Of a stretch of DNA of 48,484 bases, positions 1 through 6,874 are shown piece by piece (position 1 is the stretch's first letter; the number at the start of each line of letters is the position of its first letter). Made by a program: the position numbers and the translations under genes. Below the pieces are notes generated by a model, which did not search any database, was not told the DNA's origin, and saw nothing but the letters and a program-made list of their open reading frames with translations. This stretch comes from Flavobacterium psychrophilum (GTDB taxonomy: Bacteria; Bacteroidota; Bacteroidia; Flavobacteriales; Flavobacteriaceae): positions 1 through 48,484 of the forward strand of contig CAMCTL010000004.1 of NCBI GenBank assembly GCA_945878515.1. The letters are read 5' to 3'.

Positions 1-821
1 AGCACTTTTTCTTCGCCCTCAACATTTGTGGTTGTCGATAGACTAAATACCACAGGAGTTGTTCCCATATTTTGAATCGTATAAAAAGTATCAGCATTAT
101 AGCTATTGGCGGTATGCACCGTTTTTACTGTTGTTGGTGCCAGTTCTACTACAGCCGTTGGTGCCATCGCGGATCCATTGATGTCTATGGCTCTTGCCGA
201 TTTATACAAACCATAAAGCGAAGGATTGTTCACTTCAAAACTGCGCATCAACACATCTAGTTTATCATTAAACAAAGCCCTGATGGCATCAATAGTATCG
301 CTCACTTTAATGTTGTCTTCCTTCTTTAAATCTGTCATCAAAGTAGGATCCGAAACCACATTCATAAAAGCAGTCAAAGCCGTTGCTAAAGCTGCAACTT
401 CGGCCGTTGTAGCACCATAAGGCAGCAAGGCATCGGCAGGTAGCGGCGTGGCTAGCGTGCTCACGGTTGTTACCTGTGTTACCAATTCTTCTTCTGAGCA
501 CACATACCATTTACTACTAGGGAAATCGGCTCTTTTTTTAAGATTCATATCCCCATTCATAACCGCATAAGAACTCAAAGCATTGCTCACCTTCAAAGCC
601 AAGGTTTCTAGAGCAGTGCGCTTGCTAGCCTTAGTAATAGCATAGCCTGTAAGATCGGCCCTACTGCCGGCATCAGCAGCGATCAATTGGGAAATCATTG
701 TGCCCAATTGCGTAAAAAAAGCAAGAACAGCCGGCACCGCACCCAAACTTGTGATGTTCTTAATACCAAAGTTTTTTACTTTAAGGCACATGGCCAAAAA
801 GGATTCGTTTTCTCTTGTCAT
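1..821 (-). CDS. Hypothetical protein, partial (C-terminus beyond left edge)
   Basis: The reverse strand is open from an ATG at 821 to the window edge, giving about 273 codons with no stop, so the gene is truncated by the window. The product starts MTRENESFLAMCLKVKNFG and has no signal peptide or membrane segment. It is rich in Ala, Thr and Leu helices over roughly the first 220 residues. After that it turns to a beta-type sequence (PTAVVELAPTTVKTVH and onward) that could be an Ig-like or carboxypeptidase-regulatory-like domain. I do not recognise the family. It is divergent from the Xre-type gene at 1168, and the 21-bp repeat array lies between the two starts. Confidence 0.75.
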   Translation of the reverse strand, partial: MTRENESFLAMCLKVKNFGIKNITSLGAVPAVLAFFTQLGTMISQLIAADAGSRADLTGYAITKASKRTALETLALKVSNALSSYAVMNGDMNLKKRADFPSSKWYVCSEEELVTQVTTVSTLATPLPADALLPYGATTAEVAALATALTAFMNVVSDPTLMTDLKKEDNIKVSDTIDAIRALFNDKLDVLMRSFEVNNPSLYGLYKSARAIDINGSAMAPTAVVELAPTTVKTVHTANSYNADTFYTIQNMGTTPVVFSLSTTTNVEGEEKV

Positions 822-950
822 AATAAGTTGATTTTAAATGATTAATAACAGAATCAAAGCTAAGAAAATCATAAAATGACATTTTAATTTTTTGCTAAAT
901 AATAATTAAGAAATAGTTAAAGCAAAAGCAATATAGCCTCTCAAAAATTA

Positions 951-1139
951 TCTTTAATATAAAAAATACTATCTTTAATATAAAGTAAGTAACCTTTAAT
1001 ATAAAACAGGTAACCTTTAATGTAAAGTACAAAACCTTTAATGTAAAATTAACAACCTTTAACAAAAAATTGCAAATCTTTAGTATAAAAATGGTAATCT
1101 TTAATGTAAATACTATTATCTTTAATAAAAAAAACCGCT
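951..1139 (+). repeat. Exact 21-bp periodic repeat array 1 (nine units)
   Basis: Nine copies of the core YCTTTAATRTAAA start at 951, 972, 993, 1014, 1035, 1056, 1077, 1098 and 1119. Every step is exactly 21 bp, although the last 8 or so bases of each unit vary. The array fills the gap between divergent genes at 821 (minus) and 1168 (plus) and ends on a TATATTTA box that resembles a Bacteroidota -7 element. A 21-bp step equals two helical turns, which would put all cores on one DNA face. It is also seven codons, and the minus strand reads as a heptapeptide repeat. The array may be a multi-site operator or decayed repeat-coding DNA; the sequence does not decide. Confidence 0.9.
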
Positions 1140-1162
1140 ATATTTACAGTTCTAAACTCCAT
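1049..1162 (-). other. Candidate 37-codon heptad-repeat ORF antisense to array 1
   Basis: An ATG at 1162 on the reverse strand opens a frame MEFRTVNIAVFF followed by heptads of the type (I/T/V)K(D/G)xxx(Y/F), stopping at a TAA at 1049-1051. Past that single stop the same frame continues through five more heptads, such as IKGYLFY and IKDSIFY, to a TGA at 941-943. It could be a small or decayed repeat protein. The 21-bp spacing alone makes any frame repetitive, so coding status is weakly supported. Confidence 0.2.
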
Positions 1163-1167
1163 TTTAT

Positions 1168-1542
1168 ATGATACGAAGAAAAAGAGGAACACTCGCGCCC
1201 AGCAAAAGCAGCATAGTACTGCACCTAAAACCCATCTTGGCAGCCAGAAACATCATTCATCCATCGGCATTTTTACTCAAGATTGGCATCAACAACAATA
1301 GCGCAAACAAAATGCTCAAAGGCGAAGCCGTGCAAATCAATTTTCGGCAACTCACCACCTTGTGTATGACCCTAAACTGCACCCCCAACGATTTGTTTGC
1401 CCTTCGAGACCTCGTGCCACCCGCAGGGCACCAGCTCGAAAAACTACAAAAACTAGAAGACCCAATCATCAATCCGCTAGCGGCTTTTGTGGGTATGGGA
1501 TTGCAGGAGTTGAAGGAGATGAATATGGGGAGTGCCCTTTGA
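1168..1542 (+). CDS. Xre/Cro-type helix-turn-helix regulator
   Basis: This 124-residue basic protein has an HTH of the Xre/HTH_26 kind at about residues 25-85. The stretch SAFLLKIGINNNSANKMLKG reads as the recognition helix region, followed by LTTLCMTLNCTPNDLFAL, the typical closing helix of these small regulators. The C-terminal 35 residues are a short unannotated tail. It is expected to bind DNA, and the 21-bp array directly upstream is an obvious candidate target, though that link is inference. A TATATTTA box at 1139-1146 is a weak -7 candidate. No toxin or antitoxin partner is seen next to it. Confidence 0.75.
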   Translation: MIRRKRGTLAPSKSSIVLHLKPILAARNIIHPSAFLLKIGINNNSANKMLKGEAVQINFRQLTTLCMTLNCTPNDLFALRDLVPPAGHQLEKLQKLEDPIINPLAAFVGMGLQELKEMNMGSAL

Positions 1543-1646
1543 GGGCAAAGCAGGAGAGAGGAATAGAATGTGGGAAATAAAAAGTGGGACAGGCGGTTTG
1601 CCTTATAATTTTTCCTATTTTTGGAAGGTATTAAAAAATACACCGT

Positions 1647-1687
1647 CGACAACACAAAAAAACGCAATGCGTTTTTTTGTGTTGTCG
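1647..1687. terminator. Perfect 20-bp inverted repeat with one-base centre
   Basis: CGACAACACAAAAAAACGCA at 1647-1666 is matched exactly by its reverse complement at 1668-1687, leaving one central base. Each arm carries a run of seven A or T, so the hairpin could terminate in both directions. It lies about 100 bp after the Xre gene and 67 bp before the first cassette core, so a recombination or insertion role cannot be excluded. Confidence 0.6.
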
Positions 1688-1753
1688 GAAATAAAAAATT
1701 AAAAATCAAACGATTAGATGTATTGTGGCTTTTGGAGTTGCGTATATTTATGA

Positions 1754-1762
1754 GTTAGCTGC
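1754..1762 (+). other. Cassette 1 5' core site (R'-like)
   Basis: GTTAGCTGC here is the exact reverse complement of GCAGCTAAC at 3445-3453, the 5' arm of the attC-like hairpin that ends this cassette. In integrons the crossover is between G and TT of this triplet, so the first bases of a cassette come from its own attC. No hairpin arm precedes this site, so it is the left edge of the array. Confidence 0.6.
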
Positions 1763-1826
1763 AACCGTTGGGGACACTGCTAACTTTGAACTGACTGCTA
1801 AAAACGAAATGACGAAAAATTAAAAC

Positions 1827-2402
1827 ATGGAAAAATATATTTCGCAAACCAACTTAGAAACCTTTTACAAAAAGGAACTCAAATCTTTGGGTAAGGAAGG
1901 TGTTCAAGAGAAGGTTGAAAAAAAGCGCAGTGAATTTGCAAGTGGCAAAAAAGCAAGCAAGACAATTTTTTTATCTCACAGTCATTTAGACAAGACAATC
2001 GTAAATAAAATCGGTTTGTTGTTTGACAACCTCAATGCTGAATTATATGTTGACTGGTTAGACAAAACTCTTCCAGAGACAACAAACAAGCTAACGGCAA
2101 CAGCAATAAAAACAAAGATTCAAGATTGCCATCATTTTTTATTCTTAGCGACTTATCACGGATTGCGTTCCAAATGGTGCAATTGGGAACTTGGAATTGC
2201 GGACTCTGTTAAGTCAGACGGCAAACTTGCAATTTTGCCGATTCAAAGTAAAGCGGGAAATTGGGCAGGTAATGAATATCTCCAATTGTATCCCGAAATG
2301 AAATTTGAAAATGATGATTTAGATTCTCTGACAATAAATCAAATTAGCATCCAGCCATTGGAAGGAAAAGCAATATCACTTAAAAATTGGTTACTCACTT
2401 AA
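1827..2402 (+). CDS. TIR-domain protein (candidate NAD-consuming defence sensor)
   Basis: This 191-residue protein has a charged helical N-terminus (residues 1-44) and then a TIR domain. IFLSHSHLDK at about 47-56 is the first beta strand and following loop. SKWCNWELG places a candidate catalytic glutamate at E121, in the W-x-x-x-E setting of enzymatic TIRs. Such TIRs cleave NAD+ or make cyclic ADP-ribose signals in Thoeris-like systems. It is first in a tight three-gene plus-strand group (gaps of 10 and 2 bp to the next genes) with a membrane protein and a second TIR, inside one cassette. The family call is strong; the defence role is inferred from the neighbours. Confidence 0.8.
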   Translation: MEKYISQTNLETFYKKELKSLGKEGVQEKVEKKRSEFASGKKASKTIFLSHSHLDKTIVNKIGLLFDNLNAELYVDWLDKTLPETTNKLTATAIKTKIQDCHHFLFLATYHGLRSKWCNWELGIADSVKSDGKLAILPIQSKAGNWAGNEYLQLYPEMKFENDDLDSLTINQISIQPLEGKAISLKNWLLT

Positions 2403-2412
2403 AAATAAAAGT

Positions 2413-2808
2413 ATGGAAAATAAAATCAAGCATCTTGAATTTATACAAGGCATTATCAATCGCCTTGCGAATAATTCATTTTTGATTAAAGGTTGGTGTG
2501 TTACAATCGTTGCAGCTTTGACAGCATTATCTGCAAGCGGAGCAAACCAAACATTTATTTTGATTGCTTACTTCCCGATTTTCGTTTTCTGGTTGCTTGA
2601 TTCTTATTACTTGTGGCAAGAACGATTATTTAGAGGACACTATGATGAAGTAAGACAGAAAAATGAAAACAACATTGACTTCTCAATGAAACTCTCAAAA
2701 GAAATTCAAAAGAAGAATAGTTTTATAGATACAGTCTTCTCACGGACAATTCTCCCTTTCTATTTGGTTCTTATGGCTACAATAATAATTTTAATGAAAA
2801 TAATTTAA
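2413..2808 (+). CDS. Small membrane protein, RipA/TIR-associated effector-like
   Basis: The protein has 131 residues. The N-terminal helix (about 1-25) is soluble. Two membrane segments follow at about 27-47 (KGWCVTIVAALTALSASGA) and 48-68 (FILIAYFPIFVFWLLDSYYL). A cytosolic charged loop begins WQERLFRGHYDEV, and a last segment lies at about 112-131. I associate this pattern with RipA-family octameric membrane proteins, from memory of the family name rather than a search. Between two TIR genes it would fit a signal-gated membrane effector that depolarises the cell. That role is inference. Confidence 0.6.
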   Translation: MENKIKHLEFIQGIINRLANNSFLIKGWCVTIVAALTALSASGANQTFILIAYFPIFVFWLLDSYYLWQERLFRGHYDEVRQKNENNIDFSMKLSKEIQKKNSFIDTVFSRTILPFYLVLMATIIILMKII

Positions 2809-2810
2809 CG

Positions 2811-3395
2811 ATGGCAAAGAGAGTTTTTTTTAGTTTTCACTATGACGATGTAAAAACATTTCGTGCTAATGTTGTTAGGAAACACGACATGACAAAAGAG
2901 ACCAGAGAAGATGCAGGATTTTTTGACGCATCTATTTGGGAGGATGCTAAAAAGCATGGTGCTGATGCTGTTAAACGACTTGTCAACTCCAATCTTATAA
3001 ACACAACTGTTACATGTGCCCTCATTGGAACATACACTTGGGAAAGACGTTGGGTTAGGTATGAAATTCTGAAAAGCTATGATAGAGATAATAAACTTTT
3101 TGGTATTCACATCAACGGAGTTAAAGACAAAGACGGCAATACATTTCAGCAAGGAAAAAATGTTTTTGACTATTTAGGTTTTGTCATTAGCAATGACGGA
3201 ACAACATTGACATATTACGAACATGATGGAACAGATTGGAAAATTTATCAAGACCTTCCACCGAAAAAATTAAACAGCATGGACAAACAACATTGGGGAA
3301 AAGGTTTCAAACTTTCAGCTTGGGTTCCTGTTTATGATTGGGCTACTCAAGACGGCTATAACAATTTTCCAACTTGGTTAGACAACGCCAAATAA
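2811..3395 (+). CDS. ThsB-like TIR protein (DUF1863/MTH538 type)
   Basis: A 194-residue protein beginning MAKRVFFSFHYDDVKTFRAN, the classical start of the DUF1863 TIR-like family that includes Thoeris ThsB. AGFFDASIWEDAKK, TTVTCALIGTYTWERRWVRY and LFGIHINGVKD follow in family order. E85 in RRWVRYEI is the expected catalytic glutamate. ThsB proteins sense phage and produce a cyclic ADP-ribose isomer that activates an effector. The start is 2 bp after the membrane gene's stop, which implies co-translation. No ThsA with SIR2, SLOG or Macro domain is present, so the membrane protein is the likely effector. Confidence 0.85.
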   Translation: MAKRVFFSFHYDDVKTFRANVVRKHDMTKETREDAGFFDASIWEDAKKHGADAVKRLVNSNLINTTVTCALIGTYTWERRWVRYEILKSYDRDNKLFGIHINGVKDKDGNTFQQGKNVFDYLGFVISNDGTTLTYYEHDGTDWKIYQDLPPKKLNSMDKQHWGKGFKLSAWVPVYDWATQDGYNNFPTWLDNAK

Positions 3396-3444
3396 AATTG
3401 ACATGCAAACTTTGACAATTGAGCTTCGAACGAACAAAACGGCA

Positions 3445-3577
3445 GCAGCTAACAGCACATTTGCAATAGGCGGGGTTTCGTGCTCCGCAGACAGTTTTGT
3501 GGTAGCCGAAAGTTTTGTGCTCTGCATAAAGTTCAGTGGTAAAAATCCCGCCCATCGCAAATCTACAAAACGTTAGC
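3445..3577 (+). other. attC-like site 1 (end of cassette 1)
   Basis: The region begins GCAGCTAAC (R''-like) and ends AACGTTAGC (R'-like). An inner pair ATTTGCAATAGGCGGG / CCCGCCCATCGCAAAT folds with two mismatches. The whole is about 130 bp, the size of the large attC sites of chromosomal integrons. The G|TT crossover would be at 3572. The inner part contains GTGCTCCGCAGACA, shared with site 2. Confidence 0.7.
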
Positions 3578-3655
3578 GGTCATTTTATAACTGCATCCAA
3601 TAATCAAATTCCACTTTAATAAATAAATATTTTATATACAAATTTCCTGAAATTA

Positions 3656-4834
3656 ATGATAATCTTAATAGGCATAATAATTGCAATTTTTCTTTCACTT
3701 ATTTTGATAAGCAAAAAAAGTAAAACTCTTTCAGACTGGACATTGTTGGCTTGGTTGATTACAATAGCATTATATCTGATTCTTGAAATGTTAGTTACAA
3801 AGGAAGCTAGATATAGCTATCCTTTTTTTTTAGGGTGGGGTTTTCCGTTCCCATTGCTTCAATGGCCTTTTCTTTATTTGTATGTGTTATCTTTAACTTC
3901 AAGAGAACGGTTAAAGGTTATATCTTTATTACATTTTTTACCTTTTTTTCTTTCCATTTTACTTTTTTCAAACTTTTTATTTCTGCCCTACGATACCAAA
4001 ATAGATATTTATAATAAAAAAGGGCAAGGATATGAAACTGAAATGACTATTAATTTAATAGCCATTATTTTATCTGCAATAATTTATACGATTTTATCAA
4101 GCATTAAACTTTGGAAGTATAAACAAAGTATAAAAAACGAATTTTCATTTATTGAGAAAATCACATTAAACTGGTTATTCTATCTTATTATTGGGATGAC
4201 TTGTATTTTATTAATTATTCTTTGTCGATTGGATGATAAATACATTTTTTCATCAATTGCAGGTTTCGTTATTTTTATTGGTTATTTTGGAATTAAACAA
4301 GTAGGTATTTTTAATCAAAATTTGCCAATGGAGCAAAATTTTATTTCCAACGATAATTTTCCAATAACCGTACAGTTTGTTGCGCAACCTGAAAATTTTT
4401 CAGCAGCCAATGAAATAAATACGTTTTCTGAAACAGTTCCCAAAGCCAAATACGAAAAATCCAAAATAAGTGCAGATGAAGTAAATCGTATTCATCAAAA
4501 GCTCAGCGAATTAATGAGCAATGAACAATTATTTAAAAATCCCGAACTTACTTTATCAGAAGTAGCCAAAAAAGTACCCATTCACCCAAATATTCTATCA
4601 CAAATAATCAATTCAGTAGAAGAAAAAAATTTTTACGATTATATCAATTATCAAAGAGTTGAAGAGTTTCAAAGAATTGTTTTTTTACCCAAAAACAATC
4701 AATATACTTTATTGTCATTGGCATTTGAATGTGGCTTTAATTCAAAAACCTCCTTCAATAGAAATTTCAAAAGGGCTACCAACCTTTCGCCTACCGAATA
4801 TTTGAATCAAAAAAACATTCAATTACAAGATTAA
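3656..4834 (+). CDS. Membrane-bound AraC-family transcriptional regulator
   Basis: This 392-residue regulator starts with seven or so hydrophobic segments over residues 1-225, then a linker and a C-terminal AraC/XylS double HTH at about 285-385. LTLSEVAKKVPIHPNILSQI is the first HTH and LLSLAFECGFNSKTSFNRNF the second. The architecture is common in Bacteroidota, where the membrane half is thought to sense a ligand and the HTH acts on nearby genes. It is the first gene of cassette 2 and probably controls the hydrolase and barrel genes behind it. Finding a regulator with three-gene cargo is large for an integron cassette. Confidence 0.85.
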   Translation: MIILIGIIIAIFLSLILISKKSKTLSDWTLLAWLITIALYLILEMLVTKEARYSYPFFLGWGFPFPLLQWPFLYLYVLSLTSRERLKVISLLHFLPFFLSILLFSNFLFLPYDTKIDIYNKKGQGYETEMTINLIAIILSAIIYTILSSIKLWKYKQSIKNEFSFIEKITLNWLFYLIIGMTCILLIILCRLDDKYIFSSIAGFVIFIGYFGIKQVGIFNQNLPMEQNFISNDNFPITVQFVAQPENFSAANEINTFSETVPKAKYEKSKISADEVNRIHQKLSELMSNEQLFKNPELTLSEVAKKVPIHPNILSQIINSVEEKNFYDYINYQRVEEFQRIVFLPKNNQYTLLSLAFECGFNSKTSFNRNFKRATNLSPTEYLNQKNIQLQD

Positions 4835-4986
4835 GTAAGGGTCATCTTCCAAAAAGCAGGTTCAGTTTCTATAATTTATTGATTATAAACCATTTGACCT
4901 TAATGCCAAAATAGGGTTCAACTTACCTATTGGTGCGATAGGCCTAAAAAATAGTTCCATTTTTGCATTCTAAAATTTAAAAAAGA

Positions 4987-6024
4987 ATGACAATGAAATT
5001 ATCACACTTATGGGCAGTTTTTGCTCTATTCACTTTACTGTTTAGTAGTTGCGAAAAAGAAAAATTTATAGAGGAAGACGGAAATTTAGTACCCAAAACC
5101 GTTGACCAAGACCCAAGTATTCCTGCGATAAGCATAAATGGTGCTAAACTTCATGCACAAGCATTTGGGCCCGTTGACAGTACTTTGATAATAGTGCTTC
5201 ATGGAGGACCTGGCGCTAATTTCAAATACCTACTCAATTGTAAAAGTTTGGCGGACAAAGGTTATAGGGTGGTTTTTTATGACCAAAGAGGTTCAGGATT
5301 ATCTGAACGGTTCAATAAAGAATGGTATTTGAACCTAGGTGAAAATGCTATTGAAGAAGCTTTTTATAAAGATTTGAACGGTGTTATTGACCACTATAAA
5401 ACGCATACTTCGCAAAAAGTTGTTTTCTTAACTCAGTCATGGGGTTCAATGTTCGCAACAGGTTTTGCAGGCAAATATCCGAATACCGTACAAGGAATAA
5501 TTCTTGCTGAACCAGGAGGGTTTAAATGGGATGATGTTATGGAATATGTACGCAATTCCCGTTCATTTAGTTATTGGAGTGAAGCGCTTAATGATGCAAC
5601 CTATTTAGACCAGTTTATTACAGGAAAAGAAAATCAACACAATATACTTGATTATAAAATGGGGTTAATTTCATCAAGCAATGCAATTATAGGCGATATT
5701 AAATCCAATTTAGGAGCAAATGGCATTTATTATAAAAATGTACGTAATGGTGCAGTGATAAATGTAGCAATGTTTGAAATAGGGAAAAAATATAATGTCG
5801 ATTTTTCAGAAGGTATATCACAATTTAACAATAAAGTACTCTTTTTTTATAGTAGTAATAACAAAGCCTACCCCGATAGTTGGGCTGAAAAAATATCTTC
5901 AGCATTTATCAATAAAGAATTGGTAAAAGTTAATGGTGTGGGACATTCTGGCATGTTTGACCAAATTGATACTTGGACAAATTTTACTGAGCCTAAAGTA
6001 ATTGAATATATAAAAAGTCTTTAA
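4987..6024 (+). CDS. Alpha/beta-hydrolase lipoprotein, proline-iminopeptidase-like
   Basis: The N-terminus is a lipoprotein signal ending LLFSSC with lipid attachment at C22, so the enzyme is anchored outside the inner membrane. The HGGPG oxyanion motif is at residues 72-76 and DQRGSGLSE at 99-107. The nucleophile elbow is TQSWGS with S151, where the usual first Gly is Gln. A candidate catalytic His lies in GVGHSGMF near the C-terminus. HGGPG with DQRGxGxS is typical of proline iminopeptidases and related S33 hydrolases; the real substrate is unknown. A start two codons later (MKLSHL) is equally possible. It lies 17 bp before the next gene. Confidence 0.75.
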   Translation: MTMKLSHLWAVFALFTLLFSSCEKEKFIEEDGNLVPKTVDQDPSIPAISINGAKLHAQAFGPVDSTLIIVLHGGPGANFKYLLNCKSLADKGYRVVFYDQRGSGLSERFNKEWYLNLGENAIEEAFYKDLNGVIDHYKTHTSQKVVFLTQSWGSMFATGFAGKYPNTVQGIILAEPGGFKWDDVMEYVRNSRSFSYWSEALNDATYLDQFITGKENQHNILDYKMGLISSSNAIIGDIKSNLGANGIYYKNVRNGAVINVAMFEIGKKYNVDFSEGISQFNNKVLFFYSSNNKAYPDSWAEKISSAFINKELVKVNGVGHSGMFDQIDTWTNFTEPKVIEYIKSL

Positions 6025-6041
6025 AACAAAAATAAATTAAA

Positions 6042-6719
6042 ATGAAAAAGAAAATATTTAAAGTGTTTCTATTAGCACTTACATTTCAATACAACACAGC
6101 AATTTCACAAACATTAAATTGGACGACATTGGATAGTACTAAACATATTTTGAATGCTAACATTGGTTTAGATTATTCTGTTTCTTATGGTATTGGTTAT
6201 GGATACAAACTTAACACTAAGCTGCCAATTGTTTTAAATGCAAACTTCTCTTTGCCTGCTGGAGAAAATCCGTTTGATGATTTTAAAACTAAAATCGGTG
6301 GACAAGTTCGCTTACTGAATAAATTAAATTTTGTGGGTTCGGTTTCAATATTCGGAAATTACAGAAAATATCAATCAGAACTTGTGAGACTTCAAAACTT
6401 TGGAAGTGACTTCAAAGGAACCTTTGGCTACTATAAAACAAGGTGGTTTACAGCGGCCGAAATTGGGTTTGATAAAGCTATCATAACACATTTTAAACAT
6501 ACACAAAAATATAAAGATGAAAAATATACTGATGTTGTCGATGGATGGTATGAACCAGCAACAGGCGGAAATCTTTATTATGGATTACAAGGAGGCTATT
6601 CATTCAAAAAAGTAGATATGACAATTAATTTAGGGAAAGTAATCTCTCAAGATTTTAAGACTTCTCCATTCTTACCTTTTTATCTGAATTTGGGCATTAA
6701 CTATAGAATTATAAAGTAG
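6042..6719 (+). CDS. Secreted protein, probable small outer-membrane beta-barrel
   Basis: The 225-residue product has a signal peptide (MKKKIFKVFLLALTFQYNTA, cleavage after AISQ). Amphipathic beta strands follow, for example GLDYSVSYGIGYGYKLNT, FVGSVSIFGNYRKY and LYYGLQGGYSFKKVDMTINLG. The last strand is FYLNLGINYRIIK. It looks like an 8-12 strand barrel, but I do not recognise the family. It is co-directional with the hydrolase lipoprotein and the AraC regulator of cassette 2 and may transport or bind the hydrolase substrate. It ends 30 bp before the attC-like site. Confidence 0.55.
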   Translation: MKKKIFKVFLLALTFQYNTAISQTLNWTTLDSTKHILNANIGLDYSVSYGIGYGYKLNTKLPIVLNANFSLPAGENPFDDFKTKIGGQVRLLNKLNFVGSVSIFGNYRKYQSELVRLQNFGSDFKGTFGYYKTRWFTAAEIGFDKAIITHFKHTQKYKDEKYTDVVDGWYEPATGGNLYYGLQGGYSFKKVDMTINLGKVISQDFKTSPFLPFYLNLGINYRIIK

Positions 6720-6745
6720 AGTGACTTGATAAAAAAGAACAACGA

Positions 6746-6874
6746 ACCGCTAACACGGGTTTGGCAAAAGTGGCGGTTCAGTGCTCCGCAGACACATTTG
6801 TAGTTAATCAAACATTGGTTCTCCGCATCAACATTTGTGGTGAAAATCGCCACCTTCGCCAAGCCGCAAAACGT
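6746..6874 (+). other. attC-like site 2, split by an IS (end of cassette 2)
   Basis: ACCGCTAAC at 6746-6754 is the exact reverse complement of GTTAGCGGT at 3572-3580, the start of the same cassette. GGTTTGGCAAAAGTGGCG pairs with CGCCACCTTCGCCAAGCC to give a near-perfect stem. The expected 3' core, ACGTTGTGCG, is found at 8624-8633 on the far side of the insertion element. TGCTCCGCAGACACATTTGT is repeated in degenerate form as TTCTCCGCATCAACATTTGT inside the loop. Confidence 0.75.

Noticed and set aside
951..1139. Array 1 as a CRISPR array
   Set aside because: The core is about 13 bp and the variable part about 8 bp, far below CRISPR repeat and spacer sizes, and no cas gene is present.
1257..1709. 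150-codon reverse ORF over the Xre gene
   Set aside because: It is antisense to a recognised HTH gene, runs into the palindrome and shows no family features.
3343..3560. Reverse ORFs in the first attC-like site
   Set aside because: They follow from the inverted repeat and show no protein features.
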